Source of the DNA: Siphonodentalium dalli
Taxonomy: Eukaryota; Mollusca; Scaphopoda; Gadilida; Siphonodentaliidae
Direction: 5' to 3'
Length of the DNA stretch: 64,000 bases
NCBI GenBank assembly: GCA_032622095.1
Contig: CP136069.1
Coordinates: 126,497,450 to 126,561,449, forward strand
Shown: positions 35,181 to 51,682 of the stretch, in pieces
Numbering within the stretch: the first letter of the stretch is position 1
Layout: every line of letters starts with the position of its first letter
Translations under genes and position numbers: made by a program
Notes under the pieces: generated by a model
What the model saw: the letters and a program-made list of their open reading frames with translations, nothing else
The model's database searches: none
Told to the model about the DNA's origin: nothing

Positions 35181-38100
35181 ACGATGCTAGATATCATGTA
35201 TTCTTACGATACCAGATACCATCCACTCATAGGATGCCAGATACCATTCACTCATACGATACCAGATACCATTCACTCATACGATTCCAGATACCATGCA
35301 CTCATACGATACCAGATACCATTCGCCAATACGATACCAGATACCATTCACTCTTTCGATACCAGATACAACACAGCCATACGATACCAGATACCATTCA
35401 CTCTTTCGATACCAGATACAACACAGCCATAAGATACCAGAAACCATGTAGCCATACGATACCATATACCATACAGCCATATCTGTACTCTGGCGATACC
35501 AGATACCATTCACTCATTCGATACCAGATACCATTCACTCATACGATACCAGATGCCATTCACTCGTACGATACCAGATACCATTCACTCATACGATAAC
35601 AGATACAATTCATTTATACGATACCAGATACCATTCAGTCACACGATACCAGATACCATTCACTCATACGATACCAGATACCATACAGCCATATGATACC
35701 AGATACCATTCACTCATACGATACCAGATACCATACAGCCACACGATACCAGATACCATTCACTCATTCGATACCAGATACCATACAGTCATACTATACC
35801 AGATACAATGTACTCTGGCGATACCAGATTCCACTCACTCATACGATTCCAGATACCATTCACTCATACGATACCAGAAACCATTCAGCCATACGATACC
35901 AGATACGATTCACTCATACGATACCAGATACCATTCACTCATACGATACCAGATACCATTCACTCATACGATACCAGATACCATACAGCCATACGATACC
36001 AGTTACCATTCACTCACACGATACCAGATACCATTCACTCATACGATATGACTGGTGTTGCTGCAACAAACTAGCCATCAATGCTAACAAAAGCAATTAT
36101 ATGCTCTTGCATCCACAAAACAATGACAAAAAATGGAATACAATTAAAATATATCTCAATGGAGCCGAACTTCTACGGATAGGGAACATGCGGAGCGAAT
36201 CGTCTGCCAATTTTTTAAGTATCCATATAGATGAAAACCTGACCTTTAATAAACACATTTCTATTGTATGCTCAAAAATGGCACATGCAATTTATTGCAT
36301 TAATAAAGTTAAACATTTTCTCCCGAGCAAGGCTCTCAAAACATTATACTTCGCCCTAATTCAAAGCCACTTAGTTTATGGCATCCAAATATGGGGACAT
36401 GTACCAGCAGTGAAGAAACAATATTTATTACAAAAACGAGCCATGAGAATTATATGTAACAAAAAATATAGAAGTCACACCGATCCTCTTTTCAAACAAG
36501 AAAACATTTTAAAAATAGATGATTTACATAAATTACATGCATCCATTTTCATGCATGATTGGTACTACGATCGCTTACCAGTGTCTTTTTCTGGTATGTA
36601 TGACAAGAGAGCAGAACCAAATAGACGACAACCTAATCCTATAGTACAAAAAAAATTCAGGACCATCTCTTTTTCTAAAGTTCTCCCATACCATTCATTC
36701 CCCTTTATGTGGAATTCGCTTGAAAGTAAATATACCTCTAAACAATCAAGACATGTGTTCCGAAAACGTTTGAAAACGGATATCATTAATACCTATCCAG
36801 CTAGCGTGCGATGCAAAAACCGAAGATGCCCTGATTGCACAAACGATACATAATTTTCTGATAACAAAAAACAAAACAAAACATTCCCAAAACCTCACTC
36901 ACATTATTCCTACTCGGTTCCACACGCACATGAATATTCATAGTATTCATTCATTATATCGACCAAGTAGGTGCCCATACATATGAACCACTTTTCGTTC
37001 CATCGCCCTAACAACGCCTATATATATAAAAAAAAACCAGTCTGCACACGATAAACGTAACCTAAAAACAATCAAATTAATTCGGCCATCTTCATCATAT
37101 AATCTGTCACCACATCCAGGGGTGATAGGAAGACAGTCAGTCATGACTATATCACCCCTAGCAATATACATGTATAGTCTATCAATATTATATTTATTTG
37201 TAATTGTACTTTCCATGTGTGTATATTGTAAATAAAATTATCCTATCCTATCCTATCCTACGATACCAGATACCATTCACTCATACGATACCAGATACCA
37301 ATTCACTCATACGATACCAGATACCATTCACTCATACGATACCAGATGCCATTCACTCGTGCGATACCAGATACCATTCAGTCACACGATACCAGATACC
37401 ATTCACTCGTACGATACCAGATACCATACAGCCATACGATACCAGATACCATTCACTCATACGATACCAGATACCATACAGCCACACGATACCAAAACAC
37501 CATTCACTCATTCGATACCAGATCCCGTTCACTCATACGATACCAGATACCATTCACTCATACGATACCAGATACCATACAGCCATACTATACCAGATAC
37601 CATGTACTCTGGCGATACCAGATTCCAGTCACTCATACGATTCCAGATACCATTCACTGATACGATACCAGATACCATACAGCCATACCATACCAGATAC
37701 CATTCACTCTTACGACACCAGATACCATTCACTCATATGATACCAGATACCATTCACTCATACGATACCAGATGCCATTCACTCATACGATACCAGATAC
37801 CATTCACTCATACGATACCAGATACCATACAGCCATACGCTACCAGATACCATGTACTCTGGCGATACCAGATACCTTTCAGTAATACAATACCAGATAC
37901 CATTCACTCATACGATATAAGATACCATTCACTCATACGATACCAGATACCATTCACTCATACGATACCAGATACCATACAGCCATACGCTACCAGATAC
38001 CATGTACTCTGGCGATACCAGATACCTTTCAGTCATACGATACCAGATACCATTCACTCGTACGATACCAGATACAATTCACTCATATGATACAAGATAC

Positions 38101-41100
38101 CATTCACTAATACTATACCAGATACCATACAGCCATACAATATCAGATACCATTCACTCATACTATACCAGATACCATACAGCCATAAGATACCAGATGC
38201 CATGTACTCTGGCGACACCAGATACCATTAAGCCATACGATACCAGATGCCATTCACTCGTACGATACCAGATACCATTCACACATACGACACCAGATAC
38301 CATTCACACATACGATACCAGATACCATACAGCCAGACGATACCAGATACCATGTACTCATACGAGACCAGATACCATTCAGCCATACGATACCAGATAC
38401 TATTCACTCACACGATACTAGATACCATTCACTAATACGATTCCAGATACCATTCACTCATACGATACCAGATACCATGTACCCTGTCGATACCAAATAC
38501 CATTCACTCATACGATACCAGATACCATACACTCATACGATACCATATACCATTCAGCCATACGATACCAGATACCATACACTCATACAATACCAGATAC
38601 CATACACTCATACGAGACCAGATACCATTCAGCCATACGATACCAGATACCATACACTCATACGATATCAGATACCATACACTCATACGAGACCAGATAC
38701 CATACAGCCATACGATACCAGATACCATACAGCCATACGATACCAGATACCATGTACTCTGGCGATACCAGATACTATTCACTCATACGATACCAGATAC
38801 CATACACTCATACGATACCAGATACCATTCAGCCATACGATACCAGATACCATACACTCATACGAGACCAGATACCATTCACTCATACGAAACCAGATAC
38901 CATTCACTCACACAATACCAGATACCATTCGCTCATACGATACCAGATACCATTCACTCATACGATACCAGATACAATTCATTTATACGATACCAGATAC
39001 CATTCAGTCATACGATACCAGCTACCATTCACTCATACGATACCAGATACCACACAGCCATACGATACCAGATACCATGTACTCTGGCGATACCAGATAC
39101 CATTCAGCCATACGATACCGGATACCATTCACTCATACGATACCAGATACCATTCACTCATACGATACCAGATACCATTCACTCATTCGATACCAGATAC
39201 CATACAGCCATACGCTACCATATACCATGTACTCTGGCGATACCAGATACCATTCAGTCATACAATACCAGATACCATTCACTCATGCGATATAAGATAC
39301 CATCCACTCACACGATACCAGATGCCATTCACTCATACGATACCAGATACCATTCACTCATACGATACCAGATACCATACAGCCATGCGATACGAGATAC
39401 CATACAGCCATACGATACGAGATACCATGTCCTCTGGCGATACCAGATACCATTCAGCAATACGATACCAGATACCAATCACTCGTACGATACCAGATAC
39501 AATTCACTCATATGTTACCAGATACCATTCACTCATACTATACCAGATACCATACAGCCATACGATATCAGATACCATTCACTCATACTATACCAGATAT
39601 CATACAGCCATAAGATACCAGATTCCATGTACTCTGGCGACACCAGACACCACAAACATACGATACCAGATACCATTCACTCACACGATACCAGATACCA
39701 TTCACTCATACGATACCAAATACCATTCACTTATACGATACCAGATACCATACAGCCATACGATACCAGATACCATGTACTCTGGCGATACCAGATACCA
39801 TTCGCTCATACGATACCAGATACCATACACTCATACGAGACCAGATACCATTCACTCACACGATACCATATACCATTCACTAATACTATACCATATACCA
39901 TACAGCCATACGATACCAGTTACCATTCACTCACACGATACCAGATACCATTCACTCATACGATACCAGATACCATTCACTCATACGTTACCAGATACCA
40001 TTCTCTCATACGATACCATATACCATGAACTCATACGATACCAGATACCATACATCCATACGATACCAATTACCATGTACTCTGGTGATACCAGATACCA
40101 TTCAGCCGTACGATACGAGATACCATACACTCATACGATACCAGCTACCATTCACCCATACGATAGCATATACCATTCACTCATACGATACCAGATACCA
40201 TTCACTCATGCGATACCGGATACCGTACAGCCATACAATACCAATTACCATTCAGCCGTACGATACTAGATACCATTCAGCCGTACGATACTAGATACCA
40301 TTCACTCATACGATACCAGATACCATACATCCATACGATACCAGATACCATGTACTCTACGATACCAGATGACGTTCACTCATATGATACCAGATACCAT
40401 GTACTCTTGTGATACCAGATACCATGCACTCTTGTGATACCAGATACCATTCACTCATACGATAGCAGATAACGTGCACTCTTGCGATACCAGATACTGT
40501 GTACTCACACGATACCAGATACCATTCACTCATACGATACCATATACCATTCACTCATACCTTACCAGACACCATTAACTCATGCGATACCAGATACCAT
40601 CTACTCTACGATACCAGATGACGTTCACTCATAGGATACCAGATACCATGTACTCTTGTGATACCAGATACCATGCACTCTTGTGATACCAGATACCATT
40701 CACTCATACGATAGCAGATAACGTGCACTCTTGCGATACCAGATACTGTGTACTCACACGATACCAGATACCATTCACTCATACGATACCATATACCATT
40801 CACCCATACCTTACCAGACACCATTAACTCATGCGATACCAGATACCATTCACTCTTGCGATACCAGATACCATTCACTCATACGATACCAGATACCATT
40901 CACTCATACGATACCATATACCATTCAATCATACGATACCAGATATCATTCACTCTTGTGATACCAGTTACCATTCACTCGTACGCTACCAGATACCATT
41001 CACTCATACGATACCAGATATAACGCACTCTTGCGATACCAGATACCATTCACTCATACGATACCAGATACCATTCACTCATACGATACCAGATACCATG

Positions 41101-42884
41101 TACTCTTGTGATACCAGATACCATTCCCTCATACGATAACAGATACCATTCACTCATCCGATATCAGATACCATTCACTCATACGATACCAGATACCTTG
41201 TATTCTGGCGACACCAGATACCATTCACTCATACGATACCAGATACCTTGTATTCTGGCGACACCAGATACCATTCACTCATACGATACCAATCACTCAT
41301 ACGATACCAGACACCATTCACTCATACGATACCAGATACCATGTACTCTGGCGATACCAGATACCATTCACTCATACGATACCAGATAACATGCACTCTT
41401 GCGATACCAGATACCATTCATTCATACGATACCAGATACCATTCACTCATACGATATCAGATACCATGTACTCTTACGATACTAGATACCATTCACTCAT
41501 ACGATACCGAATGCCGTGCACCCATACGATACCAGATACCATTCTCGCATACGGTACCAGATACCATACAGTCATACGATACCAATTACCATGTACTTTG
41601 GTGATACCAGATACCATTCAGCCGTACGATACCATATACCATGCACTCATACGATACCAGATACCATTCACTCATACGATAGCATATACCATTCACTCAT
41701 ATGATACCAGATTCCACTCACTCATACGATACCAGATACCATTCACTCATACGATACTAGATACCATTCACTGATACGATACCAGATAACATACAGCCAT
41801 ACGATACCAGATACCATTCACCCATACGATATCAGATACCATACGTCCATACGATACCAGATACCATGTACTCTCCGATACCAGATACCATGTACTCTTG
41901 TGATACCAGATAACTTGTACTCTTCTTATACCAGATACCATGCACTCTTGTGATACCAGATACCATTCACTCATACGAGATCAGATATCATGCACTCTTC
42001 CGATACCAGATACTGTGAACTCATACGATACCAGATACCATTAACTCATACGATACCAGATACCATTCACTCTTGCGATACCAGATACCATTCACTCATA
42101 CGATACCAGATACCATTCACTCATACGATACCATATACCATTCACTCATACGATACCAGATACCATTCACTATTGTGATACCAGTTGCCATTCACTCGTA
42201 CGATATCAGATACCATTCACTCATACGATACCAGATAGCATGCACTCTTGCGATACCAGATACCATTCACTCATACGATACCAGATACCATTCACTCATA
42301 CGATACCAGATACAATGTACTCTGGCGATACAAGATACCATTCACTCATACGATACCAGATAACATTCACTCATACGATACCAGATACCATTCACTCATA
42401 CGATACCAGATACCATGTACTCTTGTGATACCAGATATCATCCACTCATGCGATACCAGATACCATTCACTCATACGATACCAGATACCATTCACTCATA
42501 CGATACCAGATAACATGCACTCTTGCGATACCATATACCATTCACTCATACGAACCAGATACCATTCACTCATACGATACCAGATAACATGCACTCTTGC
42601 GATACCAGATACCATTCACTCATACGATACCAGATACCATTCACTCATACGATACCAGATACCATTCACTCATACGATACCAGATAACATGCACTCTTGC
42701 GATACCAGATACCATTCACTCATACGATATCAGATACCATTCACTCATACGATACCAGATAACATGCACTATTGCGATACCAGATACCATTCACTCATAT
42801 CATACCAGATACCATGCACTCTACGATACTAGATACCATTCACTCATACCATACCAGATACCATGTACTCTGGCGATACCAGAT
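34476..42884. repeat. 8.4-kb tandem duplication, copy A
   Basis: Sequence from about 34,480 onward reappears from about 42,880 at a constant offset near 8400 bp, including the LINE tail and its flanks. After about 40,060 the offset changes to about 9050 and then settles at about 8800 from about 40,700, because of unit-multiple indels. Confidence 0.9.
36049..37258 (+). pseudogene. 5'-truncated LINE 3' end, copy A
   Basis: Inserted in the array with a 7-bp target duplication TACGATA (36042-36048 and 37259-37265). It codes about 267 residues, from just after the reverse-transcriptase palm to the stop at 36851-36853. The sequence has the pattern of LINE C-termini: NKL-x-IN-x2-KS, LVYGIQIWG, the QKRAMRII helix, TDPLF, and a C-terminal F-x3-LK segment followed by a Cys-rich tail (CKNRRCPDC). 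The 3' untranslated part ends in AATAAA and four TATCC repeats. The upstream Met that would give a 386-residue ORF lies in the array and is not real. 5' truncation by incomplete reverse transcription is the likely origin. Confidence 0.88.
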
Positions 42885-45800
42885 ACCATTCACTCTTACG
42901 ATACTAGATACCATGCACTCTTAATATACTAGATACCATGTACTCTTACGATACAAGATACCGTACACTCTTACGATACTAGATACCATGCACTCTTACT
43001 ATACTAGATACCATGCACTCATACGATACTAGATACCGTACACTCTTACTATACCACACAACATACACTCTTACTATACTAGATACCATGCAGTCACACG
43101 ATACTAGATACCATGCACTCTTACGATACTAGATACCATGTACTCTTACGATACTAGATACCATGCACTCTTACTATACTAGATACCATGTACTCTTACG
43201 ATACTAGATACCATGCATTCTTACGATACTAGATACCATGCGCTCTTACTATACTAGATACCATGCACTCATACGATACTAGATACCATGCACTCTTACG
43301 ATACTAGATACCATGCAGCCATATGATACCAAGTACCATGAAATCTTACGAGATTAGATACCATGCACTCTTACAACCTAGATACCATGCACTCTTACTA
43401 TCCTAGATTCCTAGATACCATGCACTCTTACGATACTAGATACCATGCACTCTTACTATACTAGACTCCATGCACTCTTACGATACTAGATTCCATGCAC
43501 TATTACCATACTAGATACCATGCACTCTTACGATACTAGATACCATGCACTCTTACGATACTAGATACCATGCGCTCTTACGATACTAGATATCATGTAT
43601 TCTTACGATACCAGATACCATCCACTCATAGGATGCCAGATACCATTCACTCATACGATACCAGATACCATTCACTCATACGATTCCAGATACCATGCAC
43701 TCATACGATACCAGATACCATTCGCCAATACGATACCAGATACCATTCGCTCTTTCGATACCAGATACAACACAGCCATACGATACCAGATACCATTCAC
43801 TCTTTCGATACCAGATACAACACAGCCATAAGATACCAGAAACCATGTAGCCATACGATACCATATACCATACAGCCATATCTGTACTCTGGCGATACCA
43901 GATACCATTCACTCATTCGATACCAGATACCATTCACTCATACGATACCAGATGCCATTCACTCGTACGATACCAGATACCATTCACTCATACGATAACA
44001 GATACAATTCATTTATACGATACCAGATACCATTCAGTCACACGATACCAGATACCATTCACTCATACGATACCAGATACCATACAGCCATATGATACCA
44101 GATACCATTCACTCATACGATACCAGATACCATACAGCCACACGATACCAGATACCATTCACTCATTCGATACCAGATACCATACAGTCATACTATACCA
44201 GATACAATGTACTCTGGCGATACCAGATTCCACTCACTCATACGATTCCAGATACCATTCACTCATACGATACCAGAAACCATTCAGCCATACGATACCA
44301 GATACGATTCACTCATACGATACCAGATATCATTCACTCATACGATACCAGATACCATTCACTCATACGATACCAGATACCATACAGCCATACGATACCA
44401 GTTACCATTCACTCACACGATACCAGATACCATTCACTCATACGATATGACTGGTGTTGCTGCAACAAACTAGCCATCAATGCTAACAAAAGCAATTATA
44501 TGCTCTTGCATCCACAAAACAATGACAAAAAATGGAATACAATTAAAATATATCTCAATGGAGCCGAACTTCTACGGATAGGGAACATGCGGAGCGAATC
44601 GTCTGCCAATTTTTTAAGTATCCATATAGATGAAAACCTGACCTTTAATAAACACATTTCTATTGTATGCTCAAAAATGGCACATGCAATTTATTGCATT
44701 AATAAAGTTAAACATTTTCTCCCGAGCAAGGCTCTCAAAACATTATACTTCGCCCTAATTCAAAGCCACTTAGTTTATGGCATCCAAATATGGGGACATG
44801 TACCAGCAGTGAAGAAACAATATTTATTACAAAAACGAGCCATGAGAATTATATGTAACAAAAAATATAGAAGTCACACCGATCCTCTTTTCAAACAAGA
44901 AATTTTTTTAAAATAGATGATTTACATAAATTACATGCATCCATTTTCATGCATGATTGGTACTACGATCGCTTACCAGTGTCTTTTTCTGGTATGTATG
45001 ACAAGAGAGCAGAACCAAATAGACGACAACCTAATCCTATAGTACAAAAAAAATTCAGGACCATCTCTTTTTCTAAAGTTCTCCCATACCATTCATTCCC
45101 CTTTATGTGGAATTCCCTTGAAAGTAAATATACCTCTAAATAATCAAGACATGTGTTCCGAAAACGTTTGAAAACGGATATCATTAATACCTATCCAGCT
45201 AGCGTGCGATGCAAAAACCGAAGATGCCCTGATTGCACAAACGATACATAATTTTCTGATAACAAAAAACAAAACAAAACATTCCCAAAACCTCACTCAC
45301 ATTATTCCTACTCGGTTCCACACGCACATGAATATTCATAGTATTCATTCATTATATCGACCAAGTAGGTGCCCATACATATGAACCACTTTTCGTACCA
45401 TCGCCCTAACAACGCCTATATATATATAAAAAAAAACCAGTCTGCACACGATAAACGTAACCTAAAAACAATCAAATTAATTCGGCCATCTTCATCATAT
45501 AATCTGTCACCACATCCAGGGGTGATAGGAAGACAGTCAGTCATGACTATATCACCCCTAGCAATATACATGTATAGTCTATCAATATTATATTTATTTG
45601 TAATTGTACTTTCCATGTGTGTATATTGTAAATAAAATTATCCTATCCTATCCTATCCTACGATACCAGATACCATTCACTCATACGATACCAGATACCA
45701 ATTCACTCATACGATACCAGATACCATTCACTCATACGATACCAGATGCCATTCACTCGTGCGATACCAGATACAATTCAGTCACGCGATACCAGATACC

Positions 45801-48800
45801 ATTCATTCGTACGATACCAGATACCATACAGCCATACGATACCAGATACCATTCACTCATACGATACCAGATACCATACAGCCGCACGATACCAAAACAC
45901 CATTCACTCATTCGATACCAGATCCCGTTCACTCATACGATACCAGATACCATTCACTCATACGATACCAGATACCATACAGCCATACTATACCAGATAC
46001 CATGTACTCTGGCGATACCAGATTCCAGTCACTCATACGATTCCAGATACCATTCACTGATACGATACCAGATACCATACAGCCATACCATACCAGATAC
46101 CATTCACTCTTACGACACCAGATACCATTCACTCATATGATACCAGATACCATTCACTCATACGATACCAGATGCCATTCACTCATACGATACCAGATAC
46201 CATTCACTCATACGATACCAGATACCATACAGCCATACGCTACCAGATACCATGTACTCTGGCGATACCAGATACCTTTCAGTCATACAATACCAGATAC
46301 CATTCACTCATACGATATAAGATACCATTCACTCATACGATACCAGATACCATTCACTCATACGATACCAGATACCATACAGCCATACGCTACCAGATAC
46401 CATGTACTCTGGCGATACCAGATACCTTTCAGTCATACGATACCAGATACCATTCACTCGTACGATACCAGATACAATTCACTCATATGATACCAGATAC
46501 CATTCACTAATACTATACCAGATACCATACAGCCATACAATATCAGATACCATTCACTCATACTATACCAGATACCATACAGCCATAAGATACCAGATGC
46601 CATGTACTCTGGCGACACCAAATACCATTAAGCCATACGATACCAGATGCCATTCACTCGTACGATACCAGATACCATTCACACATACGATACCAGATAC
46701 CATTCACACATACGATACCAGATACTATACAGCCAGACGATACCAGATACCATGTACTCATACGAGACCAGATACCATTCAGCCATACGATACCAGATAC
46801 TATTCACTCACACGATACTAGATACCATTCACTAATACGATTCCAGATACCATTCACTCATACGATACCAGATACCATGTACCCTGTCGATACCAAATAC
46901 CATTCACTCATACGATACCAGATACCATACACTCATACGATACCATATACCATTCAGCCATACGATACCAGATACCATACACTCATACACTACCAGATAC
47001 CATACACTCATACGAGACCAGATACCATTCAGCCATACGAGACCAGATACCATACAGCCATACGATACCAGATACCATACAGCCATACGAGACCAGATAC
47101 CATACAGCCATACGATACCAGATACCATACAGCCATACGATACCAGATACCATGTACTCTGGCGATACCAGATACTATTCACTCATACGATACCAGATAC
47201 CATACACTCATACGATACCAGATACCATTCAGCCATACGATACCAGATACCATACACTCATACGAGACCAGATACCATTCACTCATACGAAACCAGATAC
47301 CATTCACTCACACAATACCAGATACCATTCGCTCATACGATACCAGATACCATTCACTCATACGATACCAGATACAATTCATTTATACGATACCAGATAC
47401 CATTCAGTCATACGATACCAGCTACCATTCACTCATACGATACCAGATACCACACAGCCATACGATACCAGATACCATGTACTCTGGCGATACCAGATAC
47501 CATTCAGCCATACGATACCGGATACCATTCACTCATACGATACCAGATACCATTCACTCATACGATACCAGATACCATTCACTCATACGATACCAGATAC
47601 CATACAGCCATACGCTACCATATACCATGTACTCTGGCGATACCAGATACCATTCAGTCATACAATACCAGATACCATTCACTCATGCGATATAAGATAC
47701 CATCCACTCACACGATACCAGATGCCATTCACTCATACGATACCAGATACCATTCACTCATACGATACCAGATACCATACAGCCATGCGATACGAGATAC
47801 CATACAGCCATACGATACGAGATACCATGTCCTCTGGCGATACCAGATACCATTCAGCAATACGATACCAGATACCAATCACTCGTACGATACCAGATAC
47901 AATTCACTCATATGTTACCAGATACCATTCACTCATACTATACCAGATACCATACAGCCATACGATATCAGATACCATTCACTCATACTATACCAGATAT
48001 CATACAGCCATAAGATACCAGATTCCATGTACTCTGGCGACACCAGACACCACAAACATACGATACCAGATACCATTCACTCACACGATACCAGATACCA
48101 TTCACTCATACGATACCAGATACCATTCACTCATACGATACCAGATACCATACAGCCATACGATACCAGATACCATGTACTCTGGCGATATCAGATACCA
48201 TTCGCTCATACGATACCAGATACCATACACTCATACGAGACCAGATACCATTCACTCACACGTTACCATATACCATTCACTAATACTATACCATATACCA
48301 TACAGCCATACGATACCAGTTACCATTCACTCACACGATACCAGATACCATTCACTCATACGATACCAGATACCATTCACTCATACGTTACCAGATACCA
48401 TTCTCTCATACGATACCATATACCATGAACTCATACGATACCAGATACCATACATCTATACGATACCAGATACCATGAACTCATACGATGTCAGATACCA
48501 TTCACTCATACGATACCAGATACCATTCACTCATACGATACCAGATACCATACAGCCATACGATAACAGATACCATACAGTCATACGATACCAGATACCA
48601 TGAGCTCATACGATACCGGATACCATTCACTCATACGATACCAGATACCATACAGCCAAACGATACCAGATACCATGTACTCTGTCGATACCAGATACCA
48701 TTCAGCCATACGATACCAGATACCATGCACTCATACGATACGAGATACCATTAACTCATACGATACCAGATGCCGTGCACTCATACGATACCAGATAACA

Positions 48801-51682
48801 TTCACCCATACGATACCAGATACCATACAGCCATACAATACCAATTACCATGTACTCTGGTGATACCATATACCTTTCAGCCGTACGATACGAGATACCA
48901 TACACTCATACGATACCAGATACCATTCAATCATACGATAGCATATACCATTCACTTATACGATACAGTTATCATTCACTCATACGATACCGGATACCAT
49001 TCACTCATACGATACTAGATACCATTCACTGATACGATACCAGATACCATACAGCCATACGATACCAGATACCATTCACTCATACGATACCAGATACCAT
49101 ACATCCATACGATACCAATTACCATGTACTCTGGTGATACCAGATACCATTCAGCCGTACGATACGAGATACCATACACTCATACGATACCAGCTACCAT
49201 TCACCCATACGATAGCATATACCATTCACTCATACGATACCAGATACCATTCACTCTTGCGATACCGGATACCGTACAGCCATACAATACCAATTACCAT
49301 TCAGCCGTACGATACTAGATACCATTCAGCCGTACGATACTAGATACCATTCACTCATACGATACCAGATACCATACATCCATACGATACCAGATACCAT
49401 GTACTCTACGATACCAGATGACGTTCACTCATAGGATACCAGATACCATGTACTCTTGTGATACCAGATACCATGCACTCTTGTGATACCAGATACCATT
49501 CACTCATACGATAGCAGATAACGTGCACTCTTGCGATACCAGATACTGTGTACTCACACGATACCAGATACCATTCACTCATACGATACCATATACCATT
49601 CACTCATACCTTACCAGACACCATTAACTCATGCGATAACAGATACCATTCACTCTTGCAATACCAGATACCATTCACTCATACGATACCAGATACCATT
49701 CACTCATACGATACCATATACCATTCAATCATACGATACCAGATATCATTCACTCTTGTGATACCAGTTACCATTCACTCGTACGCTACCAGATACCATT
49801 CACTCATACGATACCAGATATAACGCACTCTTGCGATACCAGATACCATTCACTCATACGATACCAGATACCATTCACTCATACGATACCAGATACCATG
49901 TACTCTTGTGATACCAGATACCATTCCCTCATACGATAACAGATACCATTCACTCATCCGATATCAGATACCATTCACTCATACGATACCAGATACCTTG
50001 TATTCTGGCGACACCAGATACCATTCACTCATACGATACCAGATACATTGTATTCTGGCGACACCAGATACCATTCACTCATACGATACCAATCACTCAT
50101 ACGATACCAGACACCATTCACTCATACGATACCAGATACCATGTACTCTGGCGATACCAGATACCATTCACTCATACGATACCAGATAACATGCACTCTT
50201 GCGATACCAGATACCATTCATTCATACGATACCAGATACCATTCACTCATACGATATCAGATACCATGTACTCTTACGATACTAGATACCATTCACTCAT
50301 ACGATACCGGATGCCGTGCACCCATACGATACCAGATACCATTCTCGCATACGGTACCAGATACCATACAGTCATACGATACCAATTACCATGTACTTTG
50401 GTGATACCAGATACCATTCAGCCGTACGATACCATATACCATGCACTCATACGATACCAGATACCATTCACTCATACGATAGCATATACCATTCACTCAT
50501 ATGATACCAGATTCCACTCACTCATACGATACCAGATACCATTCACTCATACGATACTAGATACCATTCACTGATACGATACCAGATAACATACAGCCAT
50601 ACGATACCAGATACCATTCACCCATACGATACCAGATACCATACGTCCATACGATACCAGATACCATGTACTCTCCGATACCAGATACCATGTACTCTTG
50701 TGATACCAGATACCTTGTACTCTTCTTATACCAGATACCATGCACTCTTGTGATACCAGATACCATTCACTCATACGAGATCAGATATCATGCACTCTTC
50801 CGATACCAGATACTGTGAACTCATACGATACCAGATACCATTAACTCATACGATACCAGATACCATTCACTCTTGCGATACCAGATACCATTCACTCATA
50901 CGATACCAGATACCATTCACTCATACGATACCATATACCATTCACTCATACGATACCAGATACCATTCACTATTGTGATACCAGTTACCATTCACTCGTA
51001 CGATATCAGATACCATTCACTCATACGATACCAGATAGCATGCACTCTTGCGATACCAGATACCATTCACTCATACGATACCAGATACCATTCACTCATA
51101 CGATACCAGATACAATGTACTCTGGCGATACAAGATACCATTCACTCATACGATACCAGATAACATTCACTCATACGATACCAGATACCATTCACTCATA
51201 CGATACCAGATACCATGTACTCTTGTGATACCAGATATCATCCACTCATGCGATACCAGATACCATTCACTCATACGATACCAGATACCATTCACTCATA
51301 CGATACCAGATAACATGCACTCTTGCGATACCATATACCATTCACTCATACGAACCAGATACCATTCACTCATACGATACCAGATAACATGCACTCTTGC
51401 GATACCAGATACCATTCACTCATACGATACCAGATACCATTCACTCATACGATACCAGATACCATTCACTCATACGATACCAGATAACATGCACTCTTGC
51501 GATACCAGATACCATTCACTCATACGATATCAGATACCATTCACTCATACGATACCAGATAACATGCACTATTGCGATACCAGATACCATTCACTCATAT
51601 CATACCAGATACCATGCACTCTACGATACTAGATACCATTCACTCATACCATACCAGATACCATGTACTCTGGCGATACCAG
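42875..51682. repeat. 8.8-kb tandem duplication, copy B
   Basis: The second copy starts where the array switches from class 3 back to class 2 (about 42,875-42,890) and ends where the match to copy A stops (about 51,682). It contains an extra block of about 650 bp (about 48,450-49,110) and lacks about 250 bp that copy A has duplicated (about 40,370-40,620). It differs otherwise by sparse point changes. Confidence 0.9.
44448..45658 (+). pseudogene. 5'-truncated LINE 3' end, copy B (further decayed)
   Basis: Second copy of 36049-37258 with the same TACGATA flanks, carried along by the 8.4-kb duplication. It has extra damage: a frameshift in a T/A run near 44,900, and a CAA-to-TAA stop near 45,140. 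It also has the same TATCC tail. Confidence 0.88.

Noticed and set aside
35693-36853. A 386-codon ORF as one protein
   Set aside because: Its first ~120 codons are minisatellite; only the part after 36049 is LINE-derived, and the fusion follows the insertion by chance.
38752-40269. A 505-codon ORF, and many overlapping ORFs in 35-52 kb, as genes
   Set aside because: They are translations of the 25-bp repeat; all forward frames are equally open and the peptide is just the unit read in three phases.
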